A stretch of 47,459 bases of DNA, taken from assembly GCA_910579835.1 (NCBI GenBank), contig CAJTWQ010000011.1:1-47459 (forward strand), given 5' to 3'. The position numbers were made by a program, and so were the translations under genes. Below are positions 41,279 to 47,459 of the stretch, one piece after another. Positions within the stretch are counted from its first letter, which is position 1, and every line of letters starts with the position of its first letter. Source of the stretch: an uncultured Ruminococcus sp. GTDB lineage: Bacteria; Bacillota; Clostridia; Oscillospirales; Ruminococcaceae. The notes under the pieces are model-generated. The model saw only the letters and a program-made list of their open reading frames with translations, ran no database searches and was not told the origin of the DNA.

Positions 41279-41950
41279 ATGAAAACTATTAATATCGCAA
41301 TTGACGGGCCTGCCGGTGCAGGAAAAAGCACCGTTGCAAAAATGGCGGCGGCAAAACTGGGGTATATTTACGTTGATACCGGCGCGCTATACCGCGCGGC
41401 AGCGCTTTTCATTACGGAAAATAATATTCCTGACGAGAAAATCGGGACTGCGCTTAAAAATTCTGATATTTCACTGAAATTTATTGACGGCGTTCAGAGG
41501 GTATTTATAGGAAACAGGGATGTTTCGGAGCTTATAAGAACTCCGGAGATCTCTATGGTGGCTTCACGAACTTCAGCAATTCCGGCAGTGAGAGCTTATC
41601 TTTTTGAAACTCAGAAGAAAATAGCCGCCGAAAATAATGTTATTATGGATGGCAGAGACATCGGCACAGTAGTTCTTCCCGAGGCGGAGGTAAAAATTTT
41701 CCTGACAGCATCGGCGGAGAAACGTGCGGAACGGCGTTACAAAGAGCTTGCGGAGAAAGGAGACTGTCCGCCCTATGAGGATATTCTCAGCGATATTATC
41801 CGGCGTGATTATCAGGATACGCACCGTGATACAGCTCCTCTACGGCAGGCTGAAGACGCTGTTCTTGCAGATACGACAAATCTGGATCTGGAGCAGTCGG
41901 CAGAAGAAATTATAAGAATAATCAACGAAAAGACAGGAAGTGAGAGCTGA
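41279..41950 (+). CDS. cmk: Cytidylate kinase
   Basis: This 223-residue nucleoside-monophosphate kinase phosphorylates CMP and dCMP using ATP. It starts MKTINIAIDGPAGAGKSTVA with the P-loop at about 10-17. YVDTGALYRA, MDGRDIGTVVLPEA and LTASAEKRAERRYKE, with the LID region RRDYQDTHRDTAPL, follow the usual Cmk order. GGAG lies just before the ATG. It leads the conserved Clostridial group cmk, plsC, ispH-rpsA, with plsC starting on the last base of its stop codon. Confidence 0.96.
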   Translation: MKTINIAIDGPAGAGKSTVAKMAAAKLGYIYVDTGALYRAAALFITENNIPDEKIGTALKNSDISLKFIDGVQRVFIGNRDVSELIRTPEISMVASRTSAIPAVRAYLFETQKKIAAENNVIMDGRDIGTVVLPEAEVKIFLTASAEKRAERRYKELAEKGDCPPYEDILSDIIRRDYQDTHRDTAPLRQAEDAVLADTTNLDLEQSAEEIIRIINEKTGSES

Positions 41951-42579
41951 TGTATTACATATGTAAGGCGCTTGTCTGGATATATATGCATATCGCCTAT
42001 AATCTGAAGTATATCGGCAGAAAGAATATTCCGAAGAAAACGGCTGTTATCTACGCTTCAAATCACCGGAGCTATGCCGATCCGCCCATGATAGGGGCAG
42101 GAGCCCGTGGAAAATATGCTTTTATGGCCAAGGAGGAGCTTTTTAAGAAAAAAATATTTTCACTTCTTATCAGTTCTCTCGGTGCGTTTCCCGTGTCCAG
42201 AGGAAAAGGAGACGCCGCCGTTATAGACAGAGCTGTTGAAAAACTGAATAATAAGCGCAGTCTGATGATCTTTCCAGAGGGAACTCGTTCAAAAGACGGA
42301 AAAGTGGGCAGAGGGCACAGCGGAGCTGCGCTTATCGCTGCAAGATCGGATTGTCTTATCATTCCCGTAGGCATCGTTTACGGTGAAAAGCTGCGTTTTC
42401 GGACAAAGGTAAAAGTATTTTACGGAGAACCCATTGATCCGGCGGAATATGTTGAAATAAGCGATGCTCCGAATCCAAGGCAGCTGGTAAAACTGAAAAA
42501 TCGTTATATGGCTGATATAAAGCGCCTCGTGGAGGGTGAACAAAATGCTGTTTCTGACAGGAGGGCGGATGATGAGTAA
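41950..42579 (+). CDS. plsC: 1-acyl-sn-glycerol-3-phosphate acyltransferase
   Basis: A 209-residue membrane-associated acyltransferase that makes phosphatidic acid from lysophosphatidic acid. The catalytic NHX4D motif is NHRSYAD at about 38-44, the glycerol-phosphate motif is FPEGTRSKDG near 110-119, and a hydrophobic N-terminus (YICKALVWIYMHIAY) probably embeds in the membrane. GGAAGTGAG lies before the ATG, which overlaps the cmk stop codon. The ispH-rpsA gene begins inside its last eight bases. The order cmk, plsC, ispH-rpsA is widespread in Clostridia. Confidence 0.93.
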   Translation: MYYICKALVWIYMHIAYNLKYIGRKNIPKKTAVIYASNHRSYADPPMIGAGARGKYAFMAKEELFKKKIFSLLISSLGAFPVSRGKGDAAVIDRAVEKLNNKRSLMIFPEGTRSKDGKVGRGHSGAALIAARSDCLIIPVGIVYGEKLRFRTKVKVFYGEPIDPAEYVEISDAPNPRQLVKLKNRYMADIKRLVEGEQNAVSDRRADDE

Positions 42580-44548
42580 AGTTACTGTTGCTAAATCGGC
42601 TGGATTCTGCTTCGGAGTGGACAGGGCAGTGAAAATGGTCTATAGGGAGCTTGAAAAAAATACAAAGGTGGCAACCCTCGGTCCGATTATCCATAATCAG
42701 GATGTTGTTAACGACATGAAAGCCAAGGGCGCGCGGATTATAGATTCTGTGGACGAGCTGAAACCGGATGAGACGGTGGTTATCAGATCTCACGGAGTCG
42801 GCAGGGAAATCTACGAACAGATAGCAGCAAAGGGGAACAGAATGCTTGATGCAACTTGTCCGTTTGTGTCAAGAATACATAAGATTGCCGCTGAAAAAAC
42901 CAAACAGGGTTACTTTGTACTAATTGCTGGTGATGAAGCGCATCCGGAGGTTCAGGGAATCGTTGGTCATTGTGACGAAAATTGCCTTGTTTTTAAGGAT
43001 GATTTTGAGCTAAAAGCCTTTTTTGAAAAAAAATACACAAATCTTAAAAAAAAGCTTGCAATTGTGGCGCAAACAACGTATAATATAGTAGTATGGGATG
43101 AGTGTTTAAACGTGATCCCGAAGAACGACCCAAATATTGAAATTTCGGATACGATCTGCAGCGCCACTGATACAAGGCAGTCCGATGCGGCTGAACTTGC
43201 AAAGGATTCGGATATTATGCTGGTAGTCGGAGGCAGACACAGTTCAAATACGGTTAAGCTTTACGAGGTTTGCAGCCGTTACTGCAAAACGTACCATATT
43301 GAAAATTCGGACGAGCTTCGGTCATTAAAGATTCCCGATGCTGAAAAAATCGGCATTACTGCGGGGGCATCTACCCCTGCTTATATAATTAAGGAGGTAC
43401 AAACCACTATGACGGAAAATGGCATTATTACAGCTGCTCAGGACGAGGAAATTGATTTTGCTGAGGCAATCGATCAGTCGTTCAAAAAAATACATACAGG
43501 AGAGAAGGTCAAGGGAACCGTAGTAAGCGTAGACAATACTGAGATTACCGTTGATCTCGGAACAAAGCATACAGGCTATGTAAAGCTTGAAGATCTTACG
43601 GACGACCCTTCAAAGAAGACTGAAGATATTGTCAAGATCGGTGATGAGATTGATCTCATCGTTATCAAGGTGAACGATGCGGAGGGTACAGCCCAGCTTT
43701 CAAAGAGAAAGGTTGACGAGCAGGCCGGTTATGATGTTGTCGTAAAAGCGCACCAGGAAGGCACCGTTCTTGAAGGCATCATCCAGCATATTGTAAATAA
43801 GGGCGTAACACTTAACTATCTTGGGGTAAGGGTATTTATTCCAGCTTCCCAGACAGGTCTCCCTAGAGGAGCAGAGCTTGACGAACTTCTGAAGAAGAAG
43901 GTTGAGTTTACAATCATTGAGGTTACCGAGGGCAAAAAGAGAGCGGTTGGTTCTATGAAGGCCGTTCTGAATGCAAAGAAGGCGGAAGCTCAAGCTAAAT
44001 TCTGGGATAATGCAAACGTAGGCGATGTTTATGTGGGCAAAGTTAAGTCCCTCACAAGCTTCGGCGCATTTGTTGACCTTGGCGGCATTGACGGAATGGT
44101 TCACATTTCCGAGCTTTCATGGAAGAGAATCAAGCATCCCAGCGAGGTAGTTGCTGTCGGTGATACCCTTGAGGTTTATATCAAGGATCTCAGCCGTGAG
44201 GATAACAGAATTTCTCTTGGCTTCAAAAAGGCAGAGGACAATCCATGGGAAATCTTCAAAGCTAACTATAATGTAGGCGATATTGTTAAGGCAACTATTG
44301 TTTCTATTACAAGTTTCGGCGCCTTTGCAAGAATTATTGACGGTGTTGACGGTCTTATTCACATCTCACAGATCGCTGACAGAAAGGTTGAAAACGTTAA
44401 GGATATTCTTACTGTAGGCGATGAGGTTGATGTTAAAATTATTGATATTGACACTGATTCTCACAGAATCAGCATCTCTATGCGTGCTCTTCTTGAGGAT
44501 GCAGAGGACGAAGCTGATTATGATGAAGCTGAGGACGACGCTGAATAA
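42572..44548 (+). CDS. ispH-rpsA: IspH fused to ribosomal protein S1
   Basis: A 658-residue fusion. Residues 1-279 are 4-hydroxy-3-methylbut-2-enyl diphosphate reductase, the last MEP-pathway enzyme. It has iron-sulfur cysteines C13, C96 and C196 and histidines H41 and H124. Residues 280-658 contain four S1 RNA-binding repeats (about 308-380, 390-460, 475-550 and 560-635), equivalent to a short S1 protein that helps mRNA engage the ribosome. ATG 42572 has GGAGGG upstream. At 43391-43397 an AAGGAGG lies eleven bases before an in-frame ATG (43409, residue 280), so S1 may also be made alone. The fusion is known in Clostridia. A strong terminator follows. Confidence 0.94.
   Translation: MSKVTVAKSAGFCFGVDRAVKMVYRELEKNTKVATLGPIIHNQDVVNDMKAKGARIIDSVDELKPDETVVIRSHGVGREIYEQIAAKGNRMLDATCPFVSRIHKIAAEKTKQGYFVLIAGDEAHPEVQGIVGHCDENCLVFKDDFELKAFFEKKYTNLKKKLAIVAQTTYNIVVWDECLNVIPKNDPNIEISDTICSATDTRQSDAAELAKDSDIMLVVGGRHSSNTVKLYEVCSRYCKTYHIENSDELRSLKIPDAEKIGITAGASTPAYIIKEVQTTMTENGIITAAQDEEIDFAEAIDQSFKKIHTGEKVKGTVVSVDNTEITVDLGTKHTGYVKLEDLTDDPSKKTEDIVKIGDEIDLIVIKVNDAEGTAQLSKRKVDEQAGYDVVVKAHQEGTVLEGIIQHIVNKGVTLNYLGVRVFIPASQTGLPRGAELDELLKKKVEFTIIEVTEGKKRAVGSMKAVLNAKKAEAQAKFWDNANVGDVYVGKVKSLTSFGAFVDLGGIDGMVHISELSWKRIKHPSEVVAVGDTLEVYIKDLSREDNRISLGFKKAEDNPWEIFKANYNVGDIVKATIVSITSFGAFARIIDGVDGLIHISQIADRKVENVKDILTVGDEVDVKIIDIDTDSHRISISMRALLEDAEDEADYDEAEDDAE
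43056..43084 (+). promoter_or_regulatory. Possible internal promoter for the S1 part
   Basis: TTGCAA at 43056-43061, a 17-base spacer, and TATAAT at 43079-43084, inside the IspH coding part. It lies about 325 bases before the internal ATG 43409. The codons it spans are conserved IspH residues, so chance is possible. Confidence 0.4.
43391..43411 (+). promoter_or_regulatory. Internal ribosome-binding site and start for S1
   Basis: AAGGAGG at 43391-43397 is followed after eleven bases by ATG at 43409-43411, in frame with the fusion. It lies exactly at the boundary between the IspH and S1 parts, where the encoded residues (IIKEVQTTM) are linker. A separate S1 protein of 379 residues would result. 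Confidence 0.7.
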
Positions 44549-44564
44549 TCTGTAACAATAAATC

Positions 44565-44595
44565 AAGGGACTGTACATTAGTACAGTCCCTTTTT
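44565..44595. terminator. Terminator of the cmk-plsC-ispH-rpsA operon
   Basis: A 12-bp perfect stem, AAGGGACTGTAC (44565-44576) with GTACAGTCCCTT (44581-44592) and an ATTA loop, is followed by T residues. It is shared with the convergent Asn-rich peptide gene. Confidence 0.9.
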
Positions 44596-44614
44596 GCCGA
44601 TGCTCGGCTGGTTA

Positions 44615-44752
44615 TCAGTCGTTGGAATTGCTGTTTGAATTCCTGTCCTGATAGTTGTTGCTGGAGTTCTTATCAGAAGCTCCGTTGTTAGAGTTCTTGT
44701 TCTGTGAGCTGCTGTTGTTCTTGTCATTGAAATTGTTTTTGTTCTTGCTCAT
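44615..44752 (-). CDS. Asn/Ser-rich small protein
   Basis: A 45-residue hydrophilic, low-complexity protein starting MSKNKNNFNDKNNSSSQNKN, rich in Asn, Ser, Lys and Asp, with no hydrophobic core or Cys. Such N-rich peptides occur in spore-forming Clostridia, but I cannot name a family. ATG 44752 has AAAGG eight bases upstream. A large hairpin (44765-44810) lies immediately before the ribosome-binding site and overlaps its upstream edge, hinting at translational control. A longer reading to 44887 lacks a ribosome-binding site. Confidence 0.6.
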   Translation of the reverse strand: MSKNKNNFNDKNNSSSQNKNSNNGASDKNSSNNYQDRNSNSNSND

Positions 44753-44764
44753 AAATAAGACCTT

Positions 44765-44810
44765 TCTCCGCACAGCCGCTGTCACTCTGAAGCGGCCAGT
44801 TGTGCGGAGA
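44765..44810 (-). promoter_or_regulatory. Hairpin adjoining the ribosome-binding site of the Asn-rich gene
   Basis: TCTCCGCACA (44765-44774) and GCCGCT (44775-44780) pair with AGCGGC (44791-44796) and TGTGCGGAGA (44801-44810), a 16-bp stem with a four-base bulge. On the minus strand its 3' arm ends in CGGAGA next to AAGG, so folding could limit ribosome access. Confidence 0.5.
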
Positions 44811-44969
44811 ACAGGCAGCTTTATAAAGAGTGAAACGTCGGGGATCATGATTTTCCCCTGCAATCTTATTATTGCCTGAACCATCACGATTATTCAATGG
44901 ATCTTATTAAAGATTTTGTATATGGCAAAAGCGGCGTTTTTAGGAAGATTTTAACTATAATTTGAAATA

Positions 44970-46562
44970 TCAGTCTATTTTAGTAAATCTTCTTACGTCT
45001 CCTGCCTTGCCTATAAACATAGACTTAGGTCTTGCCCAGATCTGTCCGTCGGACAGCGACTTGTAAATAACAAGCTCTTCGTTGTTCTCGCTGTGGCGTG
45101 CAACGGCAATGAGCTGATATTCACCGCCTTTGAAATGACGGTATTTAGCGCCTTCAACAATTTCAGTATCCTTGTCCTCAGGAATAATTTCTGCAGGAGC
45201 GGATTCCGGCTCGATGTTGACAATGTCATCTGAAACGATAATCATTGCGGAATATGGCGGCATTTTGACATATGCACTGCCGTTGTCCGCCTGAATCGGT
45301 TTTGCGCTGATAACATCAACCAGTGCAGGAAGATGAGTGCCGAAGCTGAGATCAAATTCGTAATCGCCAAGGTTAAGAGCTACATAAACCGTCTGATCCC
45401 CCTGACTCTTCTTAAAGAGGAGCTGCTGATTTGTAATCATAACTCTTTCATATATGCCGGTACGGAGTGCAGGATATGCACGGTAGATGCGTCCAAGCTT
45501 GACGATATGATTATAAAGAGATATATTTTCTCTGCCCATATCCTGTAGATGGAGACATGGACGAAGATTATCATCGGAATTATTTTCTTTTCTGCCTTGA
45601 ACGCCGTATTCACTGCCGTAGTAAATCGAGGGGATTCCCGGCATTGTGTACATGAGTGTATAGATAAGCGGCAGATATGCCTGATTGCTTACCGTGCTTG
45701 CAAGACGGTTCACATCGTGATTGTCGACAAAGTTATAAAGAGTAATTCCTCTGTAAATACCGCCGTTTGCACCGGACTGACGGTTGATTGAATAATCGAT
45801 CTCAAAATAATTCTTGTCGTTGTGAGAGGAATAAAGCCCCTTGTAGCATTCATAGTTTGTTACGCTGTCCAGCATTTCGGGGTTTGCCCAGCGGTTGTAA
45901 TCGCCGTGAATTATTTCTCCCATAAGCCAGAAATCAGATTTCTTACCCTTGCAGAAGCTTCTTATTCTCTTAAAGAAGTCGAAGTCGATGCAGTCGGCAG
46001 CATCAAAGCGTATACCGTCAATCTTAAATTCCTCTATCCAGTAGTTTACGGCGTCGATAAGATGATCGCACACGCCCACATTGCGAAGATTAAGCTTTAC
46101 AAGATTGTAGTGACCGTTCCAGCCCTCGTACCAGAAAGGATCGCCGCAGGGAGAAGAACCACCGAAATTCAGATTTTGGAACCAGCCGCAGTAGCCGCTG
46201 CCCTGCCCCTTTTCCTGAATATCCACAAACTGTGGGAATTTTCTGCCGACATGGTTGAATACACCGTCCAGAATGATTCTTATACCGTTTTCATGAAGCT
46301 TATTGCAGATGTTGCGGAATGAATCGTTATCGCCCAGACGCCTGTCAATTTTTTTATAGTCAATGGTATCGTAGCCATGTTCAACAGATTCAAAAACGGG
46401 ACCGAAATAAACGGCGTCAACATTCATTTCTTTAAGATGCGGAATCCAGTCGAGAACCTTATCCAGACGGTAGCAAACCTCGCCGCCGTCATTGAATTTA
46501 GGCGCTCCGCAGAATCCGAGCGGATAAATATGATAGATTATTGCGTTTTCATACCAATTCAT
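44970..46562 (-). CDS. GH13 alpha-amylase-family protein with C-terminal DUF1653 domain
   Basis: A 530-residue cytosolic glycoside hydrolase with no signal peptide. The four GH13 regions are visible: DGVFNHVG (region I), GIRFDAAD with nucleophile D187, LMGE with acid/base E216, and FVDNHD with D283. The closest look is to maltodextrin-cleaving cyclomaltodextrinase-like enzymes. A beta-sandwich C-domain follows (about 365-450). The last 60 residues (471-530) form a DUF1653 domain: GAKYRHFKGGEYQLIAVARH and then ELVIYKSLSDGQIWARPKSM. DUF1653 is normally a stand-alone small protein, so this fusion is odd. AAAGGAGAT lies before the ATG. It probably handles intracellular malto-oligosaccharides, which is inference. 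Confidence 0.9.
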   Translation of the reverse strand: MNWYENAIIYHIYPLGFCGAPKFNDGGEVCYRLDKVLDWIPHLKEMNVDAVYFGPVFESVEHGYDTIDYKKIDRRLGDNDSFRNICNKLHENGIRIILDGVFNHVGRKFPQFVDIQEKGQGSGYCGWFQNLNFGGSSPCGDPFWYEGWNGHYNLVKLNLRNVGVCDHLIDAVNYWIEEFKIDGIRFDAADCIDFDFFKRIRSFCKGKKSDFWLMGEIIHGDYNRWANPEMLDSVTNYECYKGLYSSHNDKNYFEIDYSINRQSGANGGIYRGITLYNFVDNHDVNRLASTVSNQAYLPLIYTLMYTMPGIPSIYYGSEYGVQGRKENNSDDNLRPCLHLQDMGRENISLYNHIVKLGRIYRAYPALRTGIYERVMITNQQLLFKKSQGDQTVYVALNLGDYEFDLSFGTHLPALVDVISAKPIQADNGSAYVKMPPYSAMIIVSDDIVNIEPESAPAEIIPEDKDTEIVEGAKYRHFKGGEYQLIAVARHSENNEELVIYKSLSDGQIWARPKSMFIGKAGDVRRFTKID

Positions 46563-46779
46563 AATATTATATCTCCTTTTAGAAACAAGAGTTTTAAGAA
46601 GCGGGCGTGACGCTTGATTTGGCTAACGCCCCAAATTACAAGTCCGTTACAATGTCCGGACCAGCGTTTTTTGTGCGCACAAACTTCGAAGCTCTGCTTT
46701 AAACAAAGCAGAGCTGACCGCCGCTTTAAGAAGCTAGGCGTCGACCTGCGGTTATAAGTGCGTAAGGGTAATTCAGGAA
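46563..46779. other. Structured intergenic region
   Basis: Between two minus-strand genes. It has a perfect hairpin, AGCTCTGCTTT-AAAC-AAAGCAGAGCT (about 46689-46714). Two similar pieces lie in direct order: TTTTAAGAAGCGGGCGTGAC near 46590 and CTTTAAGAAGCTAGGCGTCG near 46724. No reading frame with a ribosome-binding site was seen. It may be a repeat or an RNA element. Confidence 0.45.
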
Positions 46780-47379
46780 TCAGGCGTCATGCCTGCTTCC
46801 CTCCATAAAATAGGATGCCTCCATATCGGCAACATTGAGAGCACAGGCAAGAGGATACATTTCAAGAGCTCTGCCAATAATATTTTTATCCTCCGTACCG
46901 GAAAATCCCATGTGATAGCGGATAGCAAAGGCTTCTTCCCTTGAGAGCCGGTTTTCGCCGTAAAAGAATCCTGAAATTATGTAAACTGATTTTTCGCCGT
47001 GACCGTATGGAAGTGTATCGTTAATAGTATAGCAGGGGTATTTCTCCCAAACACCGTCATCGTTCTTTCGGTTTCTGTATTCCACCGTGTAGAAGTTTAC
47101 CTTGCACAGGTCGTGAAGCAGTGCGACAATTGCGATAGTCTCCTCGGAATAATTCATACCGTAAAGCTCCTTGGTACGGGGGCGTGATAGGTAATCTTTA
47201 AGGCAGTGATATACGTTTACACTGTGTTCGACAAGCCCGCCCTCATGAGATCCGTGATATCGGGTACTGCTAGGTGCCGTGAAAAAATCGCTTTTTTTCA
47301 GATAATCCAGAAGCTTGTCGGCTCCGTCTCTTTTGATATTCTCGGTATAGATAGAAATAAATTCTTCTTTTGCTGTCAT
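46780..47379 (-). CDS. HD-domain hydrolase
   Basis: A 199-residue protein starting MTAKEEFISIYTENIKRDGA. The HD metal site is visible: the first His in GGLVEHSVNVYH, the HD pair in IVALLHDLCKVNFY, a further His in YHMGF, and a late Asp in ALNVADMEASYF. Family members hydrolyse nucleotides or cyclic nucleotides; the substrate is unknown. I used ATG 47379 with AAAGGAGGTGG directly upstream; the longer frame to 47445 has no such site. No neighbour on the left strand is closely linked, since the amylase gene lies 217 bases downstream past a structured region. Confidence 0.87.
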   Translation of the reverse strand: MTAKEEFISIYTENIKRDGADKLLDYLKKSDFFTAPSSTRYHGSHEGGLVEHSVNVYHCLKDYLSRPRTKELYGMNYSEETIAIVALLHDLCKVNFYTVEYRNRKNDDGVWEKYPCYTINDTLPYGHGEKSVYIISGFFYGENRLSREEAFAIRYHMGFSGTEDKNIIGRALEMYPLACALNVADMEASYFMEGSRHDA

Positions 47380-47459
47380 TTTTCCACCTCCTTTTAACAG
47401 AGAATTAGGGATGAGCAAAACTCCAATATTCTCACGAAGCAACACAATATATAGCTTTA

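Noticed and set aside
1..47459. CRISPR array, prophage or complete insertion sequence
   Set aside because: No regularly spaced direct repeats, phage structural genes, integrase or transposase frames were seen on either strand.

Overview
The window looks like a chromosome segment of a spore-forming, low-GC gut Clostridium relative, most likely Ruminococcus or a close member of the Oscillospiraceae. The grounds are a SpoVT/AbrB-type regulator, a secreted GH53 galactanase ending in a type I dockerin, an IspH-ribosomal protein S1 fusion, Firmicute-style Shine-Dalgarno sites and a T-box leader. It is a mostly ordinary housekeeping region with no prophage, no complete insertion sequence and no CRISPR array.

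Layout. 1-3.6 kb (minus): PHP phosphatase, Lrp regulator, aminotransferase, ispE and the start of spoVT. 3.9-7.4 kb (plus): ACT protein, UPF0210 protein, a short APH-fold kinase and a DUF11-type protein. 7.4-9.8 kb: small or poorly known genes, including a lipoprotein resembling the SecD P1 head and an orphan ORF bracketed by degenerate repeats. 9.8-17 kb (minus): gdhA, then valS, an acetyltransferase, an SDR and folC behind a T-box leader. 17.3-20.1 kb (plus): uppP, a membrane Ser/Thr kinase with DFN in place of DFG, and a broken SH3 gene. 20.2-22 kb: an AT-rich accessory trio (nucleotidyltransferase, GrpB, GNAT). 22.4-25.7 kb: tRNA-Leu(CAA), a membrane protein, GNAT, metY and an HD protein. 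25.8-31 kb (plus): DtxR-like regulator, murL, murD2 and the dockerin GH53. 31-34 kb: fba, a decayed HTH gene and a membrane-anchored protein. 33.6-44.5 kb (plus): tepA-like protease, ftsK, ygiQ, ComEC-like hydrolase, DUF3006, BaiN-like flavoprotein, cmk, plsC and ispH-rpsA. 44.6-47.4 kb (minus): an Asn-rich peptide, GH13 fused to DUF1653, and an HD hydrolase.

How the genes fit together. Cell-wall functions recur. UppP recycles the lipid carrier, and MurD2 plus MurL form an alternative route that installs L-Glu on the muropeptide precursor and then epimerises it. IspE and IspH belong to the MEP isoprenoid pathway that feeds undecaprenyl phosphate. Nitrogen and sulfur assimilation are represented by GDH and MetY. 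A strikingly uniform promoter form recurs: a -35 box, 17 bp, then TATAAT, usually with an upstream TG making an extended -10.

Most notable are the MurD2/MurL pair in one operon with a DtxR-like regulator, the IspH-S1 fusion that keeps an internal ribosome-binding site and possible promoter, the SecD-head-like lipoprotein, the GH13-DUF1653 fusion, two MITE-like repeat families, and the kinase with a frameshifted partner. All family calls come from reading sequence by eye; no database search was run.
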